Source of the DNA: Lacticaseibacillus thailandensis DSM 22698 = JCM 13996
GTDB lineage: Bacteria; Bacillota; Bacilli; Lactobacillales; Lactobacillaceae
DNA: 64,000 nt
NCBI RefSeq assembly: GCF_001312865.1
Contig: NZ_BBER01000001.1
Location: forward strand, 1 to 64,000
Direction: 5' to 3'
Part shown: positions 29,141 through 38,284 of the stretch, piece by piece
Position numbering within the stretch: position 1 is the first letter of the stretch
Layout of the letters: the number at the start of each line of letters is the position of its first letter
Made by a program: the position numbers and the translations under genes
The notes under the pieces: generated by a model
The model's input: only the letters and a program-made list of their open reading frames with translations
Told to the model about the DNA's origin: nothing
Databases searched by the model: none

Positions 29141-29186
29141 ATCCTTCGTGAATGTGCGCTATGTGCATTCGCGGAGGATTTTTTTT
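29141..29186 (+). terminator. Terminator of the 40-aa gene
   Basis: A 17-bp stem with a few G-U pairs, ATCCTTCGTGAATGTGC and GTGCATTCGCGGAGGAT, followed by a run of T. Confidence 0.93.
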
Positions 29187-29290
29187 GCGCGGCGAGTTAG
29201 CGCTTTAGCGCATACTCGCCGCCACTCGGAGGCTGCGCGCAGCCCAGCCGAGAGACAGAGGTCCGATAGCAATTGGCAGACAGATCGCGC
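29187..29290. repeat. Dispersed copy of the structured repeat
   Basis: GGCGAGTTAGCGC/AGCGCATACTCGCC forms the leading inverted repeat, then CCACTCGGAGGCTGCGCGCAG, CCGAGAGACAGAGGTCCGATA and CAATTGGCAGACAG follow, matching the order and spacing of the tandem units at 2838-3092. The interior of the CTCGG...CCGAG hairpin differs in sequence but still folds. A nine-C run (29295-29303) follows. Confidence 0.8.
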
Positions 29291-29415
29291 ACGGCCCCCC
29301 CCCGTTCTATCTTCGTTGCACTAACTCCCGCCTTGCCCCAACCCCGCCAAATGACTATACTTGAGACAACATAAAAATTCACTTTCTTGCATATTAAGTC
29401 ATTCAGGAGGCTCTC

Positions 29416-30562
29416 ATGTCAAATTATCCAGCTGAAGCACTCACGTTATTGCAAAAAAATTATGGCCGTACCCACGGTGGGTCAGGACGAAAGTTTGGTG
29501 GCCGATATTATTGAGGATTACCTGCAACCATTGATTGCGTCTGGGGTGCTGGCGAGTACCCGCGTCAACTTTGCGCCAGGTCGCGACAACCTGGTAATCC
29601 GTTATGGTGAGGGCACCGACCACCTGCTCGGGTTGAACGGCCACATGGACGTGGTCACGGCTGGCGACGAGCAGCAATGGCAACACGCGCCCTTCACAGC
29701 TACGGTCGTTGGTGGCCGCATCTACGGTCGGGGTGCTACCGACATGAAGGCCGGACTGGCCGCGTTGGTAGTTGCCCTGAAGCGGCAGGCGACCGCGGTC
29801 CCGCATCCGGTGCACCCAGTGGTGTTGTTCGCCACCGTGGGTGAGGAAGTGGACAACTACGGGGCCCGCCAGTTGGCCGCGGCGGGGTACGCCGACCACC
29901 TGGAGGCACTCTTGGTGGGTGAGCCCAGTGAGGGCGTCATCAAGCCCGCCCAGCGTGGCATTATCGATTACACGGTGACGGCACGGGGCAAAGCGGCGCA
30001 CTCCTCGCAGCCGGAGTTGGGGGCTAACGCCATTGACGGTTTGGTTGCCTTCCATCAGGCCGCGCAGACGGCAGTGGCACCACTACTCGCCCAAACCGCA
30101 CCGCTATTGGGGCACCCAACGCACGCCATTACCCTGATCAATGGCGGGGCTCAGGTCAACATCATCCCCGAAGCGGGCCATCTGCGTGGTAACATTCGCA
30201 CCATTCCTACAGCAAACAACGCGCAGTTTGTCGCGGCCTTGCACCAAGCGGTTGCGGCGGTCAATGTCCCGGGTGTGACGTTGGACTTGAGCGTTGATTC
30301 CACGTTGGACCCGGTTGGCACTCCGGCCGATAACCCGTTGGTCCAGGCTGTGCAAGCGGCGCGGGCCGCTGAGCAGTTGGCGCCGGCGCCCGTTGCGGGG
30401 GACACCGGCATTACTGATGCCGCGCTGATGTGTTTACCGGGGACGGCTTTAGCCATCTACGGTCCCGGCAACGGCACTTCACATCAGACTGATGAGTTTG
30501 TCGAATTAGCCGACTTTAATCAGGCTTTAGCCGTGTATGGCCACTTGCTGGCCCAGTGGTAA
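29416..30562 (+). CDS. M20-family peptidase/deacylase (ArgE/DapE type), frame break in an A7 run
   Basis: Zinc-dependent hydrolase resembling succinyl-diaminopimelate desuccinylase and acetylornithine deacetylase. Metal ligands lie in GLNGHMDVV (His), GRGATDMKAGLAAL (bridging Asp), catalytic Glu in VGEEVDNYGA, and the late His in GNGTSHQTDEF. The true start is ATG 29416 (CAGGAGG upstream; MSNYPAEALTLLQK); the frame then shifts at seven A (29453-29459) where six would keep QKIMAVPTVGQDE in frame. Repaired length 381 aa. The exact substrate cannot be told from sequence; the gene stands alone. Confidence 0.88.
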
Positions 30563-30702
30563 ATTGTTCCACGACAATGTACGCCGCTGATTGACCTGAT
30601 GGGAGCGGTTTAGTTGGGAAACATTACGGTTGGTGGGTGTCCCCGTAACCAGTGAAATGATGATATGCTGTTAACATCAACTTATTTGAAGGATGGTTAC
30701 TA

Positions 30703-31176
30703 ATGACAAAAACTGCATATATTGCATCAAGCTGGTTCAATCCAGAACAAACTGCGCTGATGAACGCGGGTGTTGCGGCACTGAAGCAAAACACCACTGT
30801 TGATATGGACAACAGCTACCTGCCGTTGGCACACCAGTACAAGGGTTTGGACACGACGGAACATCCAGAATTGCTCTCTGACACCGAGTGGCAGATGGCG
30901 ACCTTTAATGGTGATGTTCAGGGCATCAACAACACGGATTTGGTGATTGCGTTGTATGACCCCAAATTGGAGAACAGTGATCCGGGCGTTCTATGGGAAA
31001 TTGGGTATGCCTACGGAATCCGGAAGCCCGTCATTCTCGTGCTACCAGATGGCAACGAAATGCCAATCAACCTAATGCCAGCAATTGGTGTCACGGCGGT
31101 GATTAACGTCGCCGATTTGACGGATTACAACTTTAACTTTCCTAATTACGTTGTGTACCAGGGCAAAGCTTACTAA
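30703..31176 (+). CDS. Nucleoside 2-deoxyribosyltransferase
   Basis: Swaps bases between deoxynucleosides, a salvage enzyme typical of lactobacilli. Length of 157 aa is exactly that of the characterised Lactobacillus enzymes. The catalytic Glu lies in PGVLWEIGYAYG at residue 99, near the known Glu98, and the substrate-binding N-terminus AYIASSWF is present. Frame intact, with its own terminator 24 bp downstream. Confidence 0.95.
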   Translation: MTKTAYIASSWFNPEQTALMNAGVAALKQNTTVDMDNSYLPLAHQYKGLDTTEHPELLSDTEWQMATFNGDVQGINNTDLVIALYDPKLENSDPGVLWEIGYAYGIRKPVILVLPDGNEMPINLMPAIGVTAVINVADLTDYNFNFPNYVVYQGKAY

Positions 31177-31199
31177 AGTTTGCTTGATTGATCCCGTAG

Positions 31200-31231
31200 A
31201 TCCCGTAGCTAAGTGGCTACGGGATTTTTTT
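31200..31231 (+). terminator. Terminator of the deoxyribosyltransferase gene
   Basis: ATCCCGTAGC and GCTACGGGAT form a 10-bp stem followed by seven T. A short direct repeat of GATCCCGTAG precedes it. Confidence 0.93.
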
Positions 31232-31344
31232 ACGGGTGTGATTGGGGACCGGTCAATTCCAGTATTGCTGCGCGTTGGCGGCAGGGTGCCATATGGTACA
31301 ATGGCGATAATTGATGCAGCAGACACATACAGGAGGAACGCGTA

Positions 31345-31611
31345 ATGGACGTAGTAGTGACAGTGATGGGGCAAGACCGGGTCGGTATTGTGGCCGCGGT
31401 GGCGCAGACGTTGGCTGACCACAACGTGAACATCGTGGACATGACCCAGACCATTCTGCATGGTAGCTTTACCATGATGATGGGGGCAACTTTACCGGCA
31501 GACGCTGATTTTGCCACGGTCAAGCAGGCCGTACAGGCGACCGGGGAACAGTTAGGGATGACCATCCAGATGCAGCGCCACGAAATTTTTGACGCAATGC
31601 ACGAACTTTAG
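31345..31611 (+). CDS. ACT domain protein (UPF0237)
   Basis: An 88-aa single ACT domain (VVVTVMGQDRVGIVAAVAQT at the N-terminus), the amino-acid-sensing fold seen in GcvR-like regulators. It is invariably paired with the PFL-family gene that follows, 9 bp downstream here, which suggests that the two proteins act together; the ligand is unknown. Ribosome site AGGAGG precedes the ATG. Confidence 0.93.
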   Translation: MDVVVTVMGQDRVGIVAAVAQTLADHNVNIVDMTQTILHGSFTMMMGATLPADADFATVKQAVQATGEQLGMTIQMQRHEIFDAMHEL

Positions 31612-31620
31612 GGGGACACC

Positions 31621-32963
31621 ATGGACAGTAAGCAAATATCCGAAACTATTGCGATGATTCGCGAGGAAAACCTCGACATCCGGACTATCACCATGGGCAT
31701 TTCATTATTAGACTGCATTCGTGGCGACTTTGACACTACCGCGCAGGCTGTGTACGACAAAATTGTGGCTAAAGCGCAGCACCTCGTGCCAGTGGCGGAC
31801 CAGATTGAGGAGGAATACGGCCTCCCCATCGTGAACAAGCGCGTGGCGGTCACCCCCGTGGCGTTATTAGCCGGCGGCGATACCAGCTACGACTTTGTTA
31901 AGATTGCCCAGGCCATGGACCGGGCGGCTAAGGACCTCGATATTGATTTGATCGGGGGCTATTCGGCGCTGGTCCAAAACGGCATGACCCCTGCCGATGA
32001 GGCGTTGATCGACAGTATTCCGGCCGCGTTACAGCAGACTGAACGCGTGTGCTCGTCGGTCAACATTGGGAGCACCAAGTCGGGGATGAACATGGATGCG
32101 GTCAAGCTAATGGGCGAAATCGTTCAGCAAGTAGCTACACCCAAGCCGCAGGACGCCATGAAGCTGGTCGTGTTCTGTAACGCTGTTGAAGATAACCCGT
32201 TCATGGCGGGGGCCTTCTGGGGTGTTAGTGAGGGTGACGTGGCCATTAACACCGGGGTATCAGGCCCCGGCGTCGTCCAACGCGCCATTGCGGCGATTCC
32301 CGATGCGCCGTTTGAACAACTGTGTGAGACCGTCAAACAGACGGCCTTCAAGGTATCACGGATGGGCCAGTTTGTGGGCAAAGTTGCGGCTGAGCGACTA
32401 CACGTGCCGTTTAACATTGTCGACCTGTCGTTGGCCCCAACCCCGGCCCAGGGTGATTCCGTGGCCGAAATTTTGGAGACGATGGGGCTGAGCCACGTGG
32501 TAGTTACGGCACCACGGCGGCCCTCGCCCTGTTGAATGACGCGGTCAAGAAGGGCGGCATCATGGCCGCAGAACGTGTCGGGGGACTTTCCGGGGCGTTC
32601 ATTCCGGTCAGCGAGGACGCTAACATGATCGCCGCTGCGGCTGCGGGCCACATTGGTCTGGAAAAACTGGAAGCTATGACCGCGGTTTGTTCCGTTGGTC
32701 TCGACATGGTGGCCGTTCCTGGTAAGACGCCGGCCACGACCATTGCCGGCATGATTGCGGATGAAGCTGCTATTGGGATGATCAACAACAAGACCACGGC
32801 GGTGCGGGTGATTCCTGTTGCCGGCAAGGATGTTGGTGACGTGGTGGAGTTTGGCGGCATCTTTGGCCGCGCCCCAATTATGGCCGTGAACGACGGTGAT
32901 AGTAGTCAGTTCGTGAACCGGGGCGGCCACATTCCGGCGCCGATCCACTCCTTCAAAAATTAG
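31621..32963 (+). CDS. PFL-family protein (UPF0210/DUF711), one frame break
   Basis: Radical-enzyme-like barrel protein related in fold to pyruvate formate-lyase; the biochemical role is not established. Conserved segments include [18 protein letters not shown] and [12 protein letters not shown]. One base is missing near 32500 (GTGGGT read GTGGT), restoring [20 protein letters not shown]; the repaired 447 aa is the usual length. Forms an operon with the upstream ACT gene. Confidence 0.92.
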
Positions 32964-32977
32964 CTGGTCGTTATACC

Positions 32978-33018
32978 AAAAAGTCTGTCACCGCATCTCT
33001 CGGTGACGGACTTTTTTG
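32978..33018 (+). terminator. Terminator after the ACT/PFL operon
   Basis: AAGTCTGTCACCG pairs with CGGTGACGGACTT, followed by a T-run. Confidence 0.9.
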
Positions 33019-33078
33019 GTGGGTGGACTGTGCCAGCTGGCGGAGCGCCGCGAAATCACCCTGTACGGGGGTGATGGG

Positions 33079-34146
33079 ATGTTTGTAGCGATTGATGATG
33101 CGGGGCAGCGCATCCAACTGGATGCCCACGACCAGGCCACGGCGTTGCAAGTGACGGGGACGGTCTGTCGGTGTCCGGTTTGTCATGCTGAGCTGATAAT
33201 TCGCAACGGACAGGTGTTACCGGCCCACTTTGCCCACCGGGCCGGATCTGATTGCGTCGTGGGCGAACCAGAGAGTCGGGACCACATGGTGGGTAAACAC
33301 CTACTGGCGACGTGGGCACGGGCAGCTGGTTGGCAGGCCGACTTTGAGGTATACTTACCAGCCGTCAAGCAGCGTGCCGATGTGTTGCTGCACCGGGGCG
33401 ATGCGGTGCAGGCACTGGAATTTCAGTGTGCGCCGTTGAGCGTACAAAGATTAGCCGAGCGGACGGCGGGGTATGCACAGTTGGGCTTGCCGGTACAGTG
33501 GCTGTTGGGGCCACGCTACGTGGGTCAGCAGCCCGGACCCGCAACGGCCAAGTTTGAAACGTGGAGTGCTACGCGGGGGCGGGAACTGCGGTTTGTGGAC
33601 CCGCATACGCGGCACATGTGGGCGTGGTGGGGGCTCACCAACGCAGGTTGGAACGTGGAGCAACTGGCCCCCAACGCCCGTCCTGCGCGCTGGCACGCGC
33701 AAAGTACGTCCGGTGTCTCTACGGCCCGACAGATACTGCAGGCGTTGGCCTACCGGGACCGGGACACCATGGCCGTGCAGGCTTTGTGCTACCAACGTGG
33801 TGTGCATTTGGCGGGTTGTCCAGTGGTGGTGCACCAGCAGTTGAGTGGGGTGCCGGGATTACAAACCAAGGAGTGGCTGTTAAGAGTACGTTGGTTGCTC
33901 GATTTTTGGGCCGTACCCACGTGGACTGTCGCCGGGATGACGCATTGGTGGATGGATTACGTTGTGGGTGCCCGGGTGCCGCTCATGGGTGGGCGCCAGG
34001 TCGCCGCCCTGGCTGCGGACGCGTGGTTAGCCGCCTTGGTGGCGGGCGACTACGTCACGGTTGACGGTCAGCAGTTGCGTTGGTGCCAGTGGCCGACGTG
34101 GTTTGCTGATGGTGACCGCAAACTAGCGGCTATTCACGAGCGTTGA
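33079..34146 (+). CDS. coiA: Competence protein CoiA-like
   Basis: A 355-aa protein matching CoiA, which acts after DNA uptake in natural transformation, promoting recombination of incoming single strands. A zinc-binding N-terminal part carries CRCPVCHAELIIRNG and HFAHR; a nuclease-like core follows with QRADVLL and ALEFQCAPLS, resembling a PD-(D/E)xK active site. Start at 33079 is chosen as the first ATG behind a G-rich site. In this window recA and cinA, the usual late-competence partners, lie 18-20 kb downstream. Frame intact. Confidence 0.88.
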   Translation: MFVAIDDAGQRIQLDAHDQATALQVTGTVCRCPVCHAELIIRNGQVLPAHFAHRAGSDCVVGEPESRDHMVGKHLLATWARAAGWQADFEVYLPAVKQRADVLLHRGDAVQALEFQCAPLSVQRLAERTAGYAQLGLPVQWLLGPRYVGQQPGPATAKFETWSATRGRELRFVDPHTRHMWAWWGLTNAGWNVEQLAPNARPARWHAQSTSGVSTARQILQALAYRDRDTMAVQALCYQRGVHLAGCPVVVHQQLSGVPGLQTKEWLLRVRWLLDFWAVPTWTVAGMTHWWMDYVVGARVPLMGGRQVAALAADAWLAALVAGDYVTVDGQQLRWCQWPTWFADGDRKLAAIHER

Positions 34147-34239
34147 AGTATAACCCGTGACACCAGCCCGACCGACTGCCGCACTTTGATGGGGCTATGT
34201 TACAATGTGGTGTATTCATTGCGTAAGGAGGCAACCGGT

Positions 34240-34920
34240 ATGGCACGTGATTGGGATAAGTTTTTGATGCCCTATGAACAGGCAGTGGCGGAGCTCAAAA
34301 TCAAGCTGCGCGGCATGCGTAAACAATTTCAACAAAATAACGCCCACTCACCGATCGAATTCGTCACGGCGCGGGTTAAAACGGTTGATTCCATCATCGA
34401 AAAGCAAGCACGACGGCATATTAAGGACGACGTGCTCGAAACGGACATGCAGGACATCGCGGGTTTCCGCATTATGTGCCAGTTCGTGGAGGATATTTAC
34501 ACGGTTGTGGACCTGTTGCATCAGCGTACGGACATGACGATCGTGGAGGAACGGGATTACGTCACGAACGTCAAACCGTCTGGCTACCGATCGTACCACA
34601 TCATCATCGAGTACCCAGTACAGATGGTGAACGGGGAGAAGAAGATCTTGGCCGAAGTGCAGATTCGGACCATGTCGATGAACTTCTGGGCGACAATCGA
34701 GCACTCCCTCAACTACAAGTACGGCGGGGAATTTCCCGACGATATCAAGGACCGGTTGAAGCGGGCCGCCGAAGCTAGTTTCTTACTGGACAAAGAAATG
34801 TCGGAAATTCGTGAAGAAATTCAGGAAGCACAGCAATTATTTTCGTACGGCAAGGGCCAAGAATTACCGCCAAGCGCTGACGGCAATACTGATGGCACTA
34901 CGCCGTCAAAGGGGGCATAG
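34240..34920 (+). CDS. relQ: Small alarmone synthetase RelQ-like (GTP pyrophosphokinase)
   Basis: A 226-aa single-domain (p)ppGpp synthetase. Catalytic motifs include DIAGFRIMCQF and the G-loop-like region KPSGYRSYH, with EVQIRTMSMNFWATIEH typical of the synthetase domain; no hydrolase domain is present. Start 34240 has AAGGAGG. It is followed within 2 bp by nadK and then an RluA-family gene, the conserved relQ-nadK-rluA operon of Bacillota, coupling stringent signalling with NADP synthesis genes. Confidence 0.94.
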   Translation: MARDWDKFLMPYEQAVAELKIKLRGMRKQFQQNNAHSPIEFVTARVKTVDSIIEKQARRHIKDDVLETDMQDIAGFRIMCQFVEDIYTVVDLLHQRTDMTIVEERDYVTNVKPSGYRSYHIIIEYPVQMVNGEKKILAEVQIRTMSMNFWATIEHSLNYKYGGEFPDDIKDRLKRAAEASFLLDKEMSEIREEIQEAQQLFSYGKGQELPPSADGNTDGTTPSKGA

Positions 34921-34922
34921 CA

Positions 34923-35722
34923 GTGCGCGTTTGGGTTTTTCATAATTCGGGTACCAAGAGTATGGATGCGGCGCACGCCTTGTCCAAAAAAACTCCAGGC
35001 CGCCGGGTTTCAGGTTAGCCCGGCCCGCCCGGAAGTGGTTATTACCGTGGGCGGTGACGGGACGCTGTTGTCGGCCTTCCACCGTTATAATGCATCGCTG
35101 GATTCCATTCGGTTTGTGGGGGTGCACACGGGGCACCTCGGGTTTTATACGGACTGGCGGGATTACGAACTGGATGAATTAGTGACGGCCCTTAAAGCCG
35201 ATAATGGCCAGCGCATCGGGTACCCGTTACTCGATGTGAAGGTGACGTACGCTGATGATTCAACGGGACACTACGTTGCGTTGAATGAGGCTACCTTGAA
35301 GCGGGTCACGGGCACCATGAAGACGGACGTCATGATCAGTGGCAACTTCTTTGAAAGCTTCCGTGGCGATGGTTTATGTATTTCGACGCCAACCGGTTCT
35401 ACTGGTTACGCCAAATCGGCGGGGGGCGCTGTATTACACCCACGGCTGGAGGCACTGCAAATGACGGAGATTGCGTCCATCAATAATCGGGTCTACCGGA
35501 CGTTGTCGTCGCCAATTATCATTGCTCCGGATGAGTGGGTCACGCTCAAACCCGTTCCAGGCATTAACTACACGATGACGGTAGACCAGTTCAGTATGTC
35601 CGACCGGCCAGTAAAGGCTATTTCGTACCGCATCGCGTCTGAGCGTATTTACTTTGCGAAGTACCGGCACATGCACTTCTGGGATCGCGTCGAGGATGCA
35701 TTTATTGGGGCGAAAAAAATAA
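34923..35722 (+). CDS. nadK: NAD kinase, frame breaks in two A7 runs
   Basis: Phosphorylates NAD to NADP, essential and cytoplasmic. It starts at GTG 34923 with AAGGGGG upstream. The GGDGT motif ([13 protein letters not shown]) and ALNEATLKR are present, along with [15 protein letters not shown]. Seven A at 34986-34992 (six expected: [12 protein letters not shown]) breaks the N-terminus. At the C-terminus seven A at 35713-35719 removes the natural TAA and joins the frame to the next gene; with six A the protein ends GAKK at TAA, overlapping the next ATG as TAATG. Repaired length 265 aa. Confidence 0.94.
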
Positions 35723-36621
35723 TGGATTTTACGTGGAATTATCAGGGCCCCCGCCAATCCCTACAAAAGTTTTTGCGTCACCAAGGGTTTAGTTTGACCC
35801 TGCTGACAAAAATGAAGTACCACGGGGGTATGGTCTTTGTGAACCATCGCCAGCGTAATACTACGTACAAAATTCGCCGCGGAGACGCGGTATTTTTGCG
35901 TCTGCCACCCGAGCAGCCAGCGGACAGCGTGGTCGCCACCCCGGGGCCCATCGACATCGTCTTTGAAGACCGGGACCTGCTGATCGTCAACAAGCCGGCG
36001 GGGACTGCGTCCATTCCTGCAGCCAACCACCAGCCAGACTCGATGGCGAACTTCGTGAAGCATTACTTGCAGGTGACCCACGCGGAAAGTACGGCGGTGC
36101 ACGTGGTCACCCGATTGGACCGGGATACCAGCGGGTTGATGATCTTTGCCAAGCACAGTATGGCGCATTCCTTGTTGGACCGGCAGTTGCACAGCCCGCA
36201 GATGCGTAAGGAGTATTACGCAATTAGTGGCGGTAATGAACCACTGGCGGCCCACGGCTGGATGGTGATGCGATTGGGATTGTCCAGCGAGTTTTACATG
36301 CGCCGGGCGGTGACCCTGGACGGCAAAAAGTCGGCTACGGAGTACTGGACGTTAGCTCAACATGGCCGCTGGGCCTTGAGCCGCGTGCTACTGCACACGG
36401 GCCGGACGCATCAGATTCGGGTACACTTTGCCGCAATTAATCGTCCCCTGGTGGGGGATGATTTGTACGGAGGCGCTCCCGGCGTGGGCCGACAAGCGCT
36501 TCATTGCGCCGCGCTCACGTTGCGGCATCCTTACACCGGAGCAACGTTACGCCTAACGGCCCCCATGCCGGACGACATGCGGCAATTTGCGCAGGCCCAT
36601 CACCTGTTGACAGGGGCCTAA
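35722..36621 (+). CDS. RluA-family pseudouridine synthase
   Basis: A 299-aa pseudouridine synthase modifying rRNA or tRNA uridines. An N-terminal S4-like RNA-binding part precedes the catalytic domain; the catalytic Asp is in [17 protein letters not shown], and the later motif [12 protein letters not shown] is intact. As written it is fused in frame to nadK through an A7 run, which I interpret as a homopolymer overcount. Its ATG overlaps the repaired nadK stop. The exact RNA target cannot be assigned. Confidence 0.92.
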   Translation: MDFTWNYQGPRQSLQKFLRHQGFSLTLLTKMKYHGGMVFVNHRQRNTTYKIRRGDAVFLRLPPEQPADSVVATPGPIDIVFEDRDLLIVNKPAGTASIPAANHQPDSMANFVKHYLQVTHAESTAVHVVTRLDRDTSGLMIFAKHSMAHSLLDRQLHSPQMRKEYYAISGGNEPLAAHGWMVMRLGLSSEFYMRRAVTLDGKKSATEYWTLAQHGRWALSRVLLHTGRTHQIRVHFAAINRPLVGDDLYGGAPGVGRQALHCAALTLRHPYTGATLRLTAPMPDDMRQFAQAHHLLTGA

Positions 36622-36701
36622 TTATCAAGAACCACTACACAAACAATCCTTCCTGCCATTGACAGGAAGGATTGTTTGTTTGTATTAGGATCAGTCGTGA
36701 A

Positions 36702-37076
36702 TTAGTCGTTCATCACGTAGCGAATGGTTGTGCCCACCGTAAAGGTTGGGCGTGCGGTCGGTACCAAGTAGACGGCGTTACCCAGCCGGTCCTCGTTGGG
36801 CACCGGTTGAAACATGAGCGTGGCGTGGCCGATTTGCTGCAGGTTGGCGTTGGTTAAGCTACCCACCGCCGAGATGCGAAACTTGATGTCGTTAATGTAG
36901 ATGTGGTCTCCGTGGTGCAGTACTAGCTGTTTCTGTTGTGCTGGTTGGTCAAAAGTTTGGATCACCGAGACGTCGGCCAGTTCTGGCGTGGCTTCCTGAC
37001 CGAACAAAATGACCAGTGGGTCCGTCTGGCTGATTGCGTGTGGCCCAATTGCCGTAACCGTTGCCGTGATTTCCAT
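36702..37076 (-). CDS. PTS glucitol/sorbitol IIA-like protein lacking the phospho-histidine
   Basis: A 124-aa protein matching EIIA-Gut along its whole length: ILFGQEATPELADVSVIQ, FRISAVGSLTNANLQQIGHA and TLMF. In true EIIA-Gut the segment after the Glu/Leu-rich stretch carries the phosphorylated His (FIH in the E. coli protein); here it is VIQ, with Gln in that place. No PTS membrane component or sorbitol gene lies nearby. It is therefore probably not a sugar phosphotransfer protein and may have a regulatory or binding role (inference). Start 37076 has GAGG at loose spacing. Confidence 0.82.
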   Translation of the reverse strand: MEITATVTAIGPHAISQTDPLVILFGQEATPELADVSVIQTFDQPAQQKQLVLHHGDHIYINDIKFRISAVGSLTNANLQQIGHATLMFQPVPNEDRLGNAVYLVPTARPTFTVGTTIRYVMND

Positions 37077-37197
37077 AGTTGTACCATCCTCACTTACTGA
37101 AATTAATTCCATCATACCATTATCGCGATGATAATTTCACAATTTGGGGAATACGCTTTCTTTTTCGGGTATACTGGTGACAAAGGGGGAAATTACC

Positions 37198-38217
37198 ATG
37201 CAAGAAACAGTGTATCTCGGTGGCTATACCCGGAGCAATGGCAAGGGTATCTACCGGGCCGTACTTGATACGACCAAGCAACAGCTGAGCACACCGACAC
37301 CGTTGATCACGACGGTGTCCGGGCCAACGTATCTGGCGGTGAATGGCGACAAGATGTACGCCGTGGCCGCGGGGGACGGTACCGGGGGTGTGGTAGCAAT
37401 TGACCTTGCGGGTACGCCCCACGTCATTAACTCGGTGTTATTACCGGGTACGTCTCCAGCCTACGTGGCGGTTGACGCCCAACGCCGGCTGGTTTATGCG
37501 GCTAACTACCACATGGGGCGGATTGACGTTTTTGTGATCCGCGATGATGGTGGTATTGCGTTAGCCAGCAGCAATCAGTGCACGGGCTCCGGGCCGCGGC
37601 CAGAACAAGAAGCATCCCACGTGCACTACACGAATTTAACGCCGGATGGACGCCTAGTGGTCTGTGATTTAGGGGCGGATGCCGTGACGACCTATGACGT
37701 TGATGCGGCGGGTCAAATTCGGCCGGTGGCCACCTTTGCTACGGCGCCTGGTTTTGGCCCCCGCCACATTACCTTTCACCCAACGCTACCGGTGGCTTAC
37801 CTACTAGGGGAGCTGGCCAGTGAGTTACAGGTATTGGACTATGACGCAGCGGCTGGGACCTTTGCTGCCCGTGAGCGGCTGTCCACGTTGCCACCGGATT
37901 GGCACGGGCAAAATGGGGCGGCGGCCGTACGAATCAGTGCTGATGGACGTTTTCTGTACACCAGCAACCGCGGGCATAACAGCATCACCGTTTGGGCCAT
38001 TGATGCTGGTGGTGATGTGACTCCCGTCCAGCACATTACCACCGCCGGCGAATTTCCGCGCGACATCAATCTGGATCCGAGTGGCCAGTTTGTGTTGGCC
38101 GTCAACCAGAATTCGGATAACGCAACGCTGTACCGGCGTGATGCCGAGACGGGCTTGCTGACCATTGTGCAGCAAGACATCGTGGCGCCAGAAGCCGTAA
38201 ACGTCACCTTTGCTTAA
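37198..38217 (+). CDS. 6-phosphogluconolactonase, beta-propeller type
   Basis: A 339-aa seven-bladed propeller lactonase (YkgB/Pgl family) hydrolysing 6-phosphogluconolactone in the pentose phosphate route. Family signatures: VYLGGYT at the N-terminus, ASHVHYTNLTPDG, GPRHITFHP and FLYTSNRGHNSI, with GEFPRDINLDPSG near the C-terminus. Start 37198 follows AAAGGGGG. Monocistronic, frame intact. Confidence 0.93.
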   Translation: MQETVYLGGYTRSNGKGIYRAVLDTTKQQLSTPTPLITTVSGPTYLAVNGDKMYAVAAGDGTGGVVAIDLAGTPHVINSVLLPGTSPAYVAVDAQRRLVYAANYHMGRIDVFVIRDDGGIALASSNQCTGSGPRPEQEASHVHYTNLTPDGRLVVCDLGADAVTTYDVDAAGQIRPVATFATAPGFGPRHITFHPTLPVAYLLGELASELQVLDYDAAAGTFAARERLSTLPPDWHGQNGAAAVRISADGRFLYTSNRGHNSITVWAIDAGGDVTPVQHITTAGEFPRDINLDPSGQFVLAVNQNSDNATLYRRDAETGLLTIVQQDIVAPEAVNVTFA

Positions 38218-38284
38218 TATTCTATTTTGCTGACCTCTGGTATACTTGAAGCATTGTGTATACATAGGAGGACGCAAAAATACC

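Noticed and set aside
34966-36621. True bifunctional NAD kinase-pseudouridine synthase
   Set aside because: The join sits exactly on an A7 run, and removing one A recreates an overlapping stop/start as in related operons. Kept as a finding, not as a gene call.
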